The notes beneath the pieces are model-generated. The model searched no databases and was not told the origin of the DNA. It saw only the letters and a list, made by a program, of their open reading frames with translations. The translations under genes and the position numbers were made by a program. Of a DNA stretch of 64,000 bases, positions 33,940 through 44,879 are shown piece by piece (the first letter of the stretch is position 1; each line of letters opens with the position of its first letter). Source of the DNA: Pyricularia pennisetigena (Eukaryota > Ascomycota > Sordariomycetes > Magnaporthales > Pyriculariaceae); the NCBI RefSeq assembly GCF_004337985.1, contig NC_043742.1:7853136-7917135 (forward strand), in the 5' to 3' direction.

Positions 33940-34911
33940 TCACTGCTGGACTGGCGGCGCGGCCTTGATGTTCGCAATAAACTGATCCACCATCTCTCCC
34001 GTGGTCACCTGCTCGAACCTGTGGAAACCAAGCTCGTACGGGAACCGCTCCTCCTCTGTCGTCAAGACAAGCAAGCCATTAGCAATCATCAACAACACCA
34101 CCGCTGTCCACCAGAGGGGCAAAAACTCACGAAAAATAACCTTCAACCACTCGCGGTTCGCGCCGCCGTTGACACCCCCACCGGTGCCAAACGTATAAAC
34201 GGCCGTCTCGATGTCCACGACGGCCTGCGCAAGCGCGCCAAAGACGTGCTCCGGGTTGGTGGCCTTGGACTCGGCGATGCGGGCCTCCAGTGCCGCCTTG
34301 GCCTGCGACAGCGAGATATAGGGGTCCGGGAAGTGCGTGAGCGTCTGGGCCCAGATGGACTGTTCGAGCTTGATGGCGGGGCCAAAGTATGAATCGTTGC
34401 GGCTTAGGCTGGCGTCGTGCTCAAAGACTGTTTTGGGGTTAGTATTTGTTTTTTTTCTTTTTTTTTTCTTTTTTCTTTTTTTTTCTTCTCCTCTATACAA
34501 TCATCGGTGGTAACCTACGGTTGTGCACGTTGAGGTCGTCCATGTGAAAGGTGCTCGGGTGTCCCGTCGTCGACGTCGTCTGCCCCAGGGTGACGGCCGC
34601 GAGCAGGGCCGACGACTCAAAGTTGAGGGCGGCCTTGAAGCCGTCAAAGATTTGCTGGTGCGACACGTTGAAGCCATCGCGCGGAAGGAAGCCGTGGTTG
34701 GAAGCCGTGTTGAGAAAGGGGCAGGGGCTGCGGCCTATGGAGGCGTCGTGTCAGCAGGTCAATGCAGGACGGCGATATATTTCAGGAAAATATATAAAAC
34801 AGACGTACGATCGTTCGGCCCGGGTGCCTGCCACTGGTTGCTGTCTCGAGAGACCACCAATCCAAGAGCTTGGACGGGCAGTAGGGCAGCGACAAGGGTG
34901 CGGAGGAGCAT
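33940..34911 (-). CDS. secreted heme-thiolate haloperoxidase / peroxygenase (Peroxidase_2 family)
   Basis: There are three exons on the minus strand: 34,911-34,809, 34,734-34,519 and 34,427-33,940. Introns are 74 nt (GTACGT...ATAG) and 91 nt (GTAGGT...ACAG, very purine-rich). The 268-residue product starts with a signal peptide, MLLRTLVAALLPVQALG. SPCPFLNTASNHGFLPRDG follows, in which Cys39 of PCP is the proximal heme ligand. The E109-H110-D111 motif (LFEHDASLSR) matches the chloroperoxidase type (EHD), not the EGD of most unspecific peroxygenases. The family uses H2O2 to halogenate or oxygenate small substrates outside the cell. Length suits short family members. It converges with the lipocalin-like gene. 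Confidence 0.9.
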
Positions 34912-36559
34912 TTTGGCGGTTGAATGAACGAGCGGAGATGTCTGTCCAGAGGCTGAAGATCAGGGATGCAGCATATATCGAAGCTGGGGAGCTGGGGCAA
35001 TATAGCTCCCAGAGCTCCTCAAGAGAAGCAACAGGACCCGAGTGCCAAGACTGGTGGTACAAAAATCTCACCCGGTCCTATTACTGCAACATTGACGCTT
35101 CCAAGAGCTCAGCTCCAGGGTTCTGCTTGCTTTTTAACGCACGCCTTACGTACTCCCCAAATTTACACACTTACCGCATCGGGAAGGTCAGTATGCAGAA
35201 CCGTCGGGTGGTTACAAGGTTCCCGTCTTGGCGGAGGTGTGTCTGCAAATCGCGATTTATGGATTAGTCAAACTGCAGTGCGGTGTGCAAGTGCTGATTT
35301 GCCGGAAGAAGATCCGGGGGGCCGAGTTGCCTTGTGGGCATGCATACCATCAGCTCTAGACCTAGGCAGCGAGTCCTTTGTGCTCGGCGCCGCGTTAACG
35401 TTGCAGAGGAGTTATATCCTAGCAAGATCACCGACCCAGTAGTTTTTCTTTCCCACGTCAGACAGCCTTCACGGTGGTCACAAAAGGCCTGCCGAAGGTG
35501 GTCGATTCAATGCCGGTCGGTCCAACTACTCGCCGACTGATATGAAGTGGTGACAGTAATACGGCTCGTGTTCCATCGGGAAGAATTTACCTTGTTGCGT
35601 CTTTGTTGTCTGCAGCTTGGTAGTATCAAAGGCTTGTCTAGAACAAACAACAAATTCTTATCACACGGATGGTTGCATTTGCAAAATTCCCTGGGCGTTT
35701 ACCACTCCGAGCCACTGTTTTGAAAAAAAAAAAAAAAAAAAAAGCCTTGAACAAAGCCCAAGGTCACCCAAGACTATGGTGCAGTGCTAAGGATACTGAA
35801 CTGTTAAAATACTGACTGCCTGTTTATCATTTAGAAGAGCTGTAATTGGACTGAGCTTAATATTAAAATCCGTAAAGAATAGGTTGAATGTTGTTTATTG
35901 ACACTCCAAGGTTAAGCGTCGTATGCCGAGTTGGAACAAAACAAGGTCCCAGTTGCCTGCGATTGGATTGGGGTGAAAAATCTTGTCCCTTTGTGCCACC
36001 TACACTGCCTGTCAGGAGTCGTCCTAGGTGTATGGGCAACAACATGATTCTTGGCAGCTATGATCTCCCTGTCTGGTCAATGGTCTGTCAGTGCAACTGA
36101 TGAGTTTGTGCTGGGTGATAACAGCAAACTGGCTTCTACCTCTTGGTTCCATCCTCAACCAGATGGTCGGACCTCCATCCCTCGAGTATCGTCAAGTAAA
36201 CAGGCCCATTCTTACATGGGAGCCGCAATGTCTCTGGTATTTCTTGATCTGTCTTGGAATAGTTGTTGATACTGAAAACTTGGAGTGGAAGAGCGGTGAC
36301 CAAGGCACCAATTGGCCCGGAAAAGCTGGCAAACAACAGGGTGGATAAGAATTGAGCTTGTAAACGTGAACTTGAGAATCTGAAAATATTTACATGTTGC
36401 ATTTGCTTTCGAGGCTATCATGTTAAAATTCATTCTCAATCATAATCCGTCACTACTGATTCCAGTCTCTGCTTTCTTATTCTGCGAACAGAGCAGTGTG
36501 GCCGGTTGGGCGGACCAATAAATGATGAGTAGCAGTAACTCTAAAAATCACCAACCTTA
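34912..36559. other. intergenic, no supported gene; A21 tract
   Basis: Several frames (for example 34,966-35,442 plus and 36,051-36,439 on both strands) are open but lack domains and start context, and they mirror one another. A run of 21 A lies at 35,723-35,743. The stretch holds the promoter of the haloperoxidase and the 3' flank of the ATP-grasp gene. Confidence 0.5.
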
Positions 36560-38101
36560 TCAAAACGTTACCTCATCCGTCGCATCTCTAACCTTTTGAA
36601 TGGCCTTGTTCAATTCTTGTCCGTCCTTAGCCCCAACTGCAACATCAGCAAGGCTGGAAACCTTGCCCTCGGCGTCCCTATCCTCATACCAACTAACTAT
36701 CAACATGTTGCCAGCCTCAAATTCGTCCCTGAACAGATCCATAAACTCATCTCTCGTCTTCTTGGTGCTGATCGAGAACGAAGACGCGCTCTGCATTCCC
36801 CTCTGCTCGAAATGACTTCGCAGCAGCGGCAGGCATAGCGATCCCGACGTTCGGACGTTGAGGTCCACAATGTGAAAGTGGGAAAAGTCGGTCTCATCGT
36901 TCCCAGAAGCGTGGCACTTGTGCGAGTGCGGTGCAGTCTCCAGCACGTCTGCGCCGGCGGGTCCCACGTATCCGTGCTGCCTCAGCCACCGCGCAATCAC
37001 CCGCACCAGTGGTGTAAACTTGGCCTTCAGCTCGTCCTGGCGGTCGTATCTGATGGTGCTGCCGATCCACGCCGTGCCGTCGACGACCTGCTCCGACGTT
37101 GCCAGGAAGATAGGGTTCGTCTCCTCGTCCTCGGTCACGAAAAACGTCACCCCGTAGTCGCCCACAGGCTCGGCCACCATGTCCGACAGTAGAATGGTCC
37201 CGGGCTTGAGGTGGTGGTTGGAACTCGTGACTGACGACAGCAGCCTCCGCAGGACTCCCCCCTTGAACTCGCCGAGCAGCTTCTCCCGTTCCTCCTCCGT
37301 GTTGATCATCCATGTGCCCGCACCCCCAAAGGTCTGCTGGTTCTTGAGCACAAACGGCAGCTTCCTGTCGCGGACGGCGTCGTACACTCTCCTGCTCTGC
37401 TCCTCGACCCACTTGGCCCTCTCCCCCTCGCACAACGCCGGCACTTCGAACCCGGCCGTGGCCTGTTGGCATTCTCGGCAGCACAGGCGCGCCTCGCCGC
37501 CGTGGCCCTCCAGCTCGATCGCCTCGCACACGGGCGTCGGCAACCCGGACTGCGCCAGCGCCGCCTTGGAGTTGAGGAACCAGTGCACATCTGCAGGGAC
37601 CACCAGAGGCAGGCCCTCGAGCCCGTCCAGCATCAGCTTGCAGGCAAACAGGTCAATGGCGAGCTCTTGGACAGGTATCTCGGCAGGCCCCGGGCAAAAG
37701 ATGAGCTCGGGCCTCTGCGCCTCGTCCAGCACGGCGACCGTCCTCTCCGTCTCGGTCCTGTCCTGCTTCTTCTGGGAGTCGGTCTCGTCGAGGTTGAACA
37801 TGACCACGGGCCCGCCGCCGGCGATAAAGGCGTCGCGCTGAGGGATCAAGGACAGGTACTTGACGGCCAGGGTGCGGCGGGCCGCGGGGGAGGTGTCGCG
37901 CTCATCGTCGGCGGCGTTGAAAGGGCTGTCCTGGTACAGATACTTTCTGTTGCGGGGGAATTTGGAGGTCAGGGCGATGCCCGAGTTCGTGCCGCACAGA
38001 ACCTGAGCGACGCGTTTGTTGGCAAGAGACGGGGAGGCGCGGCGGTAGAGGTCGGTAAGGGTCGTATCGAGCTTGACTGTCGGGAGTTTAGGTGGCGGCA
38101 T
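36560..38101 (-). CDS. ATP-grasp domain protein, solid-state-culture type
   Basis: This is a single uninterrupted 513-codon frame with an ATG (GGCATGCCGCCACC) at 38,101. The N-terminus LDTTLTDLYRRASPSLANKR resembles fungal proteins described as solid-state-culture-specific ATP-grasp proteins. The ATP-grasp fold shows LPFVLKNQQTFGGAGTW (residues 248-264: Lys253 and a Gly-rich loop) and the metal-binding pair GADVLE (383-388) and DLNVR (413-417). The family uses ATP to join a carboxylate to an amine or thiol through an acylphosphate; the substrate here is unknown. A Cys cluster (CCREC, 207-211) could bind metal. High-GC codon use makes long shadow frames on the other strand. Confidence 0.8.
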   Translation of the reverse strand: MPPPKLPTVKLDTTLTDLYRRASPSLANKRVAQVLCGTNSGIALTSKFPRNRKYLYQDSPFNAADDERDTSPAARRTLAVKYLSLIPQRDAFIAGGGPVVMFNLDETDSQKKQDRTETERTVAVLDEAQRPELIFCPGPAEIPVQELAIDLFACKLMLDGLEGLPLVVPADVHWFLNSKAALAQSGLPTPVCEAIELEGHGGEARLCCRECQQATAGFEVPALCEGERAKWVEEQSRRVYDAVRDRKLPFVLKNQQTFGGAGTWMINTEEEREKLLGEFKGGVLRRLLSSVTSSNHHLKPGTILLSDMVAEPVGDYGVTFFVTEDEETNPIFLATSEQVVDGTAWIGSTIRYDRQDELKAKFTPLVRVIARWLRQHGYVGPAGADVLETAPHSHKCHASGNDETDFSHFHIVDLNVRTSGSLCLPLLRSHFEQRGMQSASSFSISTKKTRDEFMDLFRDEFEAGNMLIVSWYEDRDAEGKVSSLADVAVGAKDGQELNKAIQKVRDATDEVTF

Positions 38102-39153
38102 GGTGAGTGAGTACCTGCTTGTTAGCTTGTGATTTTGCGGATAGTCGGGTTAGCAGGTAGAAACAATCAAGCGTTAGCGAGGGGGGGGGGGCGGGCACTT
38201 GCGCCGTCAAATTGGTGGCTTTTGCTCATCTTTTCTTGTACTGCTGCCGCCGAGAATTGTCTCGGCATTGGCAACGCGGCGTGATCCAAATCATGACGTC
38301 AATGGCTAGCGTCGCGTATCACCGGCTCACCGTTGCTTCTTAGCAAAACGAAGCCTCTTGACGAGGATAAAACAACAACCCCCAAAATGAGATAGAAGCA
38401 AAGAGAACAAGAATGTCGCAGAAAGAGCACACAATACGGCTGCCTGGGCTGACAATTCATTCATGTAAATGTTGCCGAGCTGTCATTTCATGCAAACAAA
38501 AGACAGAATTCGTTCGTGTAATTGAAGCGCACCCATGATGGTTCCGTTATGGACAAAGATCGTTCTAGGCATTTCGAATGTTCCAGATAAAACACTACTC
38601 TAGAAAAGGCCTATGAAATTCTTCACACTTAGTCTATACGTCTGGCTGTCCTCCATGTCAGGCTCATGTCAATTTTGAAACAGGCAATCCGCCCAGTTGT
38701 CGTGTTTAGAAGCACAAAATGAAGGGCCATGCCTGATTGCTACATTAGAACAGTGCAAAACGCAAACGTCCACCACACAACTTTCCCTATTTCTTGTTCG
38801 TGAGGAGCCATCTTCAGAGGACGACCGTCAACTAAAATAACCGAGCAACTAGCAACAACCGTCTCCCGTGGAAGCCGTTGTTGGGAAAGTAGAAAATTAG
38901 GACAGTGGCTGTTTCCCCCGAAACACATCTAGTACTCGAGACAAGTGCAAGATGATATGCGGATATTCAGAGCGTATCAGCTTGTAAAAACACCGACTTG
39001 AATGGTTGACTACATACGCTAATACTGGCGAAACATAACGAAAATGCCACCAACGCCCTTGTCCCATGCTCAACATTTTACTCCTTGCAGCCTTTTACAA
39101 CCCTGAGCCAAACCGATCGTGTCCCACCTTCAGTCACACCTATCCCATCACCC
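38102..39153. other. intergenic, promoter side of the ATP-grasp gene
   Basis: No gene is supported. A G11 run lies at about 38,181-38,191. ATCATGACGTCAATGG near 38,291-38,306 contains a perfect CRE-like TGACGTCA that could serve the ATP-grasp gene. The left part is the 3' flank of the gene ending at 39,154. Confidence 0.4.
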
Positions 39154-39896
39154 CTAGTCACCGGCAGGTGCGCTGAGCGTACCAGAGCCTAGAGGCGTCC
39201 AAGACTTCTCTTTCCCTTCCCTCTCCGACTCCTTTTGCTCTGTGCGTCTCTCAGCCACCTGCTCGACGGCTTGCAGGACCGCTGGTGATGTTGACCGAGC
39301 GGGGCCCGACGCGGCTGTAGCTGGTGCGTCGTCCTGTGCGGGCCGCAATTTGGCCGACTTGCGCAGCGGTGACGGTGGCTCGGGCCCTCGGGTGGGCGCA
39401 GACTGCCGAGGAGGCAGCTCAGGGAACATCTGGGAGGCTGACAAGGGAGACAATGGTGGTGTTGTGGATGGTGAGAGACGTGGTGGTGATGGTGGCAATA
39501 CCGCTTCCGTGGCAGCAGCACCGGATAGGGGAGAAGGCGCACTTGCGGCGGCATTGCTCCCGTCCCGCTCGTCCTGGTTGGCGTACTGAGCCTTGGTGCC
39601 CCAAAGCCAGACAAGAGTCAGCAAGACATGGGTTTGTGGTCTGGCAAACCCGTATACTGCGACCAAGAACTTACGGCGACGTCTGAAAGTTCTCCTGGCT
39701 GCTGCTCGGGGCCTGGCGAGCGCCAAGCATCCGGCTCGACGTAAACGGGCGCCCACTCGCCGGCGTAGTCGAGGGTCCAGCGCAGAGGCTCAGGGCGAGG
39801 GGGCAGGTTGGCGCGCTGTCTGATCCTGTACTCTTCCCAGCATTGGTTGCAGCGGCAGCGGTCTGCGTTCGTCCAGCCGGGGAACTTTAGAGACAT
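39154..39896 (-). CDS. hypothetical protein with CxCxxC motif (two exons)
   Basis: Exon 1 is 39,896-39,675, and the intron 39,674-39,592 has GTAAGT, a TTGCTGAC branch site and a CAAG acceptor. Exon 2 is 39,591-39,154. A CTCAG acceptor six bases later would also keep frame. The 219-residue product starts MSLKFPGWTNADRCRCNQCW, with Cys14, Cys16 and Cys19 perhaps forming half of a zinc site. The exon 1 region RWTLDYAGEWAPVYVEPDAW is Trp/Tyr-rich. The C-terminal 140 residues are low-complexity Pro/Ser/Ala, then Glu/Lys. I recognise no family. The frame is open further upstream, so an earlier start is possible. Confidence 0.5.
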
Positions 39897-41392
39897 CTTT
39901 GGGGGTCTTTTTGTCTCGAGGTTTGCGTGGCTTGTTGGTGTGGTGGTGCTTGAGCCTGGAAGACATGTTGGGAAAATCGAATGAGATTTTGTTTGAAGTG
40001 GCCGACATCGGATTTTATAGTGACAAACAGGTGCAGGATAGACTTTCCTGCAACCTTTCTTTTTGTTTGTTTGTGATACGGAAGGATGTCCTGGTGGTTG
40101 GCCAGGAGCTTGCAGAGTGCTTGCATTTTGTAATGTGAGGTTGACCAGCAACTTGAAAGCTAAAATAGACGTGGCAAAGACATGTGAATATTATATTCAT
40201 GGATTCTTTCTATGTTTTGCAGACTGTTGGAGATATTGCTTTGGGTGTTTTACGACAAAAAAAAAAGAAAAACTTTTTTTGACCAAGTGACAAGAACCAT
40301 CCTCGTCAAGGCCAAATGTGCCTGTTTGTCTTGATATATGGCATTGCCTGTTTATGATAGCCACAGCTAGCGCGCATACAAGAGATCAGACTTCTTCACT
40401 TGGAAAGAGCTTAATAGAAGGTAAACAGAGGTGTGTGGCAAGTGTTGCCAGATCAACCACAATGTGAATAAACGAAAAAAAAAAAAAAAAAAAAAAAAAA
40501 AAGATGTAGGTTCTCAAATGCCATGTGGTAAGAACAAATGGTCAACACACTGGAATGATTTTTACGATCTACAGATACCAGCATACCTGCCCCAGTATGA
40601 TAACGTCTCTCGATACTGCGCTGATCAAAAGGCAGGTACTGATACCCGACTGCCGAAATGTAAGGCGCAAGGAAGTGATTGAATGCTGCTTTTTCCTGAG
40701 TGTTGGAATGCATCAGGGTCCCTCACTTTCTGTATAGAGACATTCTTTCTATTACTTGCTAGGCTCGGCAGTCTAGTACCCTTCCCACCAAGATCCAACT
40801 TAAAGAAGCAGCCAAATCTTCTGAGCATTCGAGCGTTTGGAGCTCTTCACAGCAGTATCAGACCGTCGCACCTGAAGCATTAGACTAGACCTTGAAAGAC
40901 TTGAACCAATCGATTGCCGCTATGCACCAGTGCGGCCTTTTCAAGGTAGCATGTGTGCCTTGAACGCTTACAATTTCCATGCCAGGACGTGCATGAAAGG
41001 GCACGTACAAGGACGACGCAGATATCAGGCACCCATTCAGGAGTTGCTTGGCCCAGTCCAACTGTGGTTTGGCAGCCAGCGCCTGCACGGATCCTTACGC
41101 CTCACCTTGGTAATTCTGCTCCCCACTGAAGTAAGTTATCAATCGTCTGTGGCAGGTCACATCAGACAGAAATCCACTTCCCTCATAAACTGATTTGAAA
41201 TGTAGAGTCGGAGCGGAGCATGCATTTTGCTTAATTAGATAATTGTCCCTAGTCTAGGTACATATCAATTACACCCTTTTAATCATGGACAAGACTGGAT
41301 TTTCGACAGCAATGCCAGACGTGCAGTCACTGGTACAAAACTATAGCAGTGGTTGCTACGATAGTATATCATATGATCACCAGCCCAACCCA
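39897..41392. other. intergenic, no supported gene; A28 tract
   Basis: A run of 28 A lies at 40,475-40,502, with GATGTAGG after it. No degenerate gene or target duplication is visible around it, so I do not call a retroposed copy. Short frames on both strands have no domains. Confidence 0.5.
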
Positions 41393-42675
41393 TCAGTACA
41401 GCTTTGCGCTGCGTTCGATGCGAGATCGCTTCCTCTTGCTCTTCTCACACTTGGTGCCGTTGGTCAAGGCCTCGACCACGCCGTCGTAGGCAGGGTGCTT
41501 GGAAAAGTCATCAAACCACAAGAGCGCAGCGCCCTCTCCCGGGAACACATAAGGAACCCAGCTGAAGGGGTCGTACAGGTCCCAGATGGTGACGCCGACG
41601 CAGGCCTTGGTCTGGACACAAGCACCGACGGACTTTGATAACATTAGTACAGATTTCAATATTTGACAATCAAGACCAAAGCACAGAACATAAAAACACT
41701 CACGCTCTTGTACACCTGCTTCTGCTGCTCCAGGTTCGTCTCGTTTGCCGGGAGCTGCAGGCGGACATCAAGCTCCGTATAGGCAACCTCGACACCGTCG
41801 TCGGCGTACGACTCGATGACGGCGATCTGCTGGTCCAAGCTGGGCGCGTTGTGGGCGATGAGGTGGGCCTGCAGACCGACGCCGTCAATCTTGATACCTG
41901 CGTCCTTGAGCATCTTGACGATCCTCTTGGTTCCCCGGCTCTTGGGCCCGACCGACTCGATGTTGTAGTCGTTGTAGTAGAGCTTGGCTCCGGGGTCGGC
42001 CTTGGCCGCCTCGGTAAAGGCCAGCTTGATGTACTCCTCGCCCAGGACGCGGTAGAAGACGGACTCGCGGTACGTGCCGTCCTCGTTGAGCGCCTCGTTG
42101 ACCACGTCCCAGTGCGCGCAGCGGCCGCGCCAGTGGGCGGCCACGGTGCTGACGTGCCGCACGATGGCGGCCCGCATGGTCTCGGGCGTCCAGTCCGTCT
42201 TGGCCTCGACCCAGGGGGCGAGCTGCGAGTGCCAGACCAGCGCGTGGCAGCGCAGGATCTGGGAGTTGTTGGCGGCCACGGCTGAGATGATCTCGCCCTC
42301 GGTGAAGTTGAAGATGCCGGGGTAGGGCTCGACGAATAGCCACTGTGAATTTGTGGTTAGCGGGGGATTGTGAGGGGTCGGGGATGACAGAGGAATTTGT
42401 TGTTTCGAGTGGAGGATTTCATGGCGCTGGTGGGAGCTTTTTTTTTTTTTTTTTTTTTCAAGTACCTTTTGACCGTTCGTTGGAGTCGTCTGGCCAAACT
42501 CCTCCCGCAGGACGGCTTCGTATTGAGGGTAGGCTGCGTTCAGACCTGCTCGCTCTCTCTGACCAGGGGCATCAGTAGCGGCGCCAAAGTACTGGAGACC
42601 GGCCTCAAGAGCGAGCTCGTGCAGAGTGGCGGCGGCAGAGGCCGCGAGGAGCGGGACGACCGAGGCGAAACGCAT
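41393..42675 (-). CDS. endo-1,4-beta-xylanase, glycoside hydrolase family 10
   Basis: Three exons on the minus strand: 42,675-42,466, 42,342-41,704 and 41,632-41,393. Both introns are phase 0 (GTACTT...ACAG, 123 nt, with a long A run; GTGAGT...AAAG, 71 nt). The 362-residue protein has a signal peptide, MRFASVVPLLAASAAA. Conserved GH10 blocks are HALVWHSQLAPWV, WDVVNEALNEDG (acid/base Glu153), YYNDYNIE, GVGLQAHL and AYTELDVRL (nucleophile Glu260), then TIWDLYDPFSW. It cleaves internal xylan bonds in plant cell wall. No carbohydrate-binding module is present; the C-terminus is a basic tail (KSKRKRSRIERSAKLY), which is unusual. The start follows family length. Confidence 0.95.
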
Positions 42676-43454
42676 GTTGATGGGTGGCAGACGTGTCAAA
42701 GACGGGCAGTGAAGCTGTCTGTGCGGTGGTCGAGAACCTCAAGTGCTTCTTCGAGGATGAGGAGGGGGAACAGAGTTGATAAACCTCTGGAGGGTATATG
42801 CAGGTCATCCATTTTGTTGGTAATTCCCCCAATTCTTCCGGCTTGGGCTTGTAGTGCTGGGGTAGACCCAGCCGAAATGACGGCCAGTTGTACATGACGT
42901 CGTATACGCGAAGGCGACGCGAGGGCGGCCGGTTGAATAACGCACATCCGTGGTTGGCCACGACACGTGCTGACCGTTCTCTTGGACTTCTGGGCTGTTT
43001 GTCGCCCGACATGCTAGCAGCGGAAAAACTCGATGACGGGACGACTCACCGCTGGAAATCGACCTCGACGGTTTGAACACCCAAGCGTACCCAGAGTCGA
43101 ATTGACCAATGGGAAATACATCGGTTAATGTGGACGGGAATACAACTCTGGCTGTGCCTGCAACCCCCGCCTGCAATCCCCGCAAGTGTGGAGAGGATTC
43201 TTGGGGAAGCCAACACATCTTGGCATACAAAGCTGAAAAGATCTTTGGTATCGCATTTTCCCGGCTTGGGGAGGAGAAGCTGGGGTGAGATCGGGTATCA
43301 AGACCAGCCGGTTGACATTTACCCGAGATGGTCTTGGCTAGATGGGGAAATGATTCAGGTACGCAAGGGCGGCTGGGCAACTAGCAGTGGCGTTGCAGAA
43401 GTGGACATGACACAGAAGTGGGCACCCCAAAGTCGTGTTTTAATCTTTTAGAAC
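42676..43454 (-). promoter_or_regulatory. xylanase upstream region
   Basis: No gene is supported. On the gene's strand a CATATACC TATA-like motif lies about 125 bp upstream of the ATG (near 42,800). A CTGGGG site (CreA-like SYGGRG, about 42,859, plus strand) and GGCTAG (XlnR-like GGCTAR, 43,336-43,341, plus strand) are present. Single short sites like these occur by chance, so regulation by carbon catabolite repression or XlnR is only suggested. Confidence 0.3.
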
Positions 43455-44870
43455 AATTGAGCCAACGATTGAACAAAGACCAGAATTTGTCCGAATATAA
43501 AACCGAGTGTTGACGATTTAATGGTATAGGTTTCATATTGATAAGGCGTTATTTGAACAATATATGAAGTTTTTATATAAATCCCTATTCTCATTTTTTT
43601 CAAAATTCGAATAAAAATGCTATAAATAGCTTGTGAGTGATGTGCTTTAAAGTGGTTAAAGATATTTATATACATATCGTTTGATTTGCCTAGCAAACAA
43701 TTATAGTAGGAACCAATTAATTCTCAAAAAAAAAAAATGAAAAACGCATACAAAATCTTAACATAAAATATTTAATAGTAAAATAATATCCAAACAAATA
43801 TTTTTTTCAAAACGCAAAACAGAACTGTTTCAAATTAAATATGTCTTTTTTTTAATTTTTTACTAATTTTAGGGCTTATCCCTGAAACTCAGAGCTCCAC
43901 AGTTAGGCATTGTTTGATTGGGATTTTGCAATGTACCTATGGGTCCATCCAAAGGATATCTTGGTTTAGCTTTGAGGATAATTTGTCGATTTTCGTCGCC
44001 TATGGCGGTACTTGAGATAATTTGGCGAGTAACATTCCGCTATAATTCAATAAATAAAATCACAAGAACAAACCGATTGTATTCTGAATAAAATATTTAA
44101 TACGGTTATTAGCGACGATTTAACCTTTAACTGTATATGTATAATTGGGCGAAAGCAATACGACCCGTTTTTAATTCGTTCATAGCGGTATTAGTTTTTT
44201 GTTTTTTTTTTTTTAATTTTTTAGTAAAAGGTCAAATCTTTGCAGGTATGGGGGGTAACATATATATCATACCACTACCAAATTTGGTATGTTTGTTTTA
44301 TGATATAATTCATTCAACAATCAATCAAATAAAATGTATATCGTTTTTGAATAAATTTACAATCAAAGCACCATTATGTTTTTATTAATTTTTACGATAA
44401 TAAAATCAAAATATCAGCGAGTGAAATTTATTTATTAGCAAACGCTTACGTAAAGCCGGATTTACAATTTACCGGTCAATTAACCTTTTATGAAGAAACC
44501 TAAATTTTACCTTTATCGAGTTTCTGAGTTTTGTAAAGCTTGAAATTGTTTAGATTAAACTTTGAAGTACTAAGTTTTACTATGAATAATTGAGTTAATT
44601 ATTTACCGTTATTTTCTTTAACACAAAATTCCACGATTAATATATAAACCTTGTACGGCCGTATTAACGAGTTTTACCATTTCATTATTCAAGTTTCTGT
44701 TTACGAATTGTATTGTTAATGTTACCAAATAATCAAATACGTGCGCTAAAATAGAAGATAAATTAAATCAAGTTCCATATTGAAATACTACTGAAATTTA
44801 AATCGTTGATTTTGTGGTTTATGTGAAACAAAATAGCGAAATTTTAAACAGCATAACGCAGGTTAGCTTA
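43455..44870. mobile_element. AT-rich relic with a MULE-like family fragment inside the gene island
   Basis: From about 43,865 the sequence TTTTAGGGCTTATCCCTGAAACTCAGAGCTCC matches the right terminus of the MULE-like family, inverted as in copy 1. TGCAATGTACCTATGGGTCCATCC and GCCTATGGCGGTACTTG follow, and internal family sequence reaches about 44,460 (GCCGGATTTACAATTTACCGG). The other end is missing. The rest is AT-rich and unrecognised. Confidence 0.6.
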
Positions 44871-44879
44871 TCCCTGTTC

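Noticed and set aside
34523..35267. Plus-strand frames of 134 and 238 codons over the haloperoxidase 5' half
   Set aside because: The three-exon haloperoxidase on the minus strand explains the coding signal, with family motifs and splice sites.
36872..38110. Long open frames on the plus strand and in other minus frames over the ATP-grasp gene (up to about 220 codons)
   Set aside because: They are shadows of a GC-rich gene: no domains, Arg/Pro/Ala-rich composition, and the minus 513-codon frame accounts for the coding signal.
40475..40502. Poly(A) tail of a retroposed gene
   Set aside because: No gene-like sequence upstream and no target duplication around the A28 run; a simple homopolymer.
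42605..43012. 135-codon minus frame beginning MSGDKQPRSPRERSARV upstream of the xylanase
   Set aside because: It overlaps the xylanase first exon and promoter in another frame and shows no domain or codon pattern.
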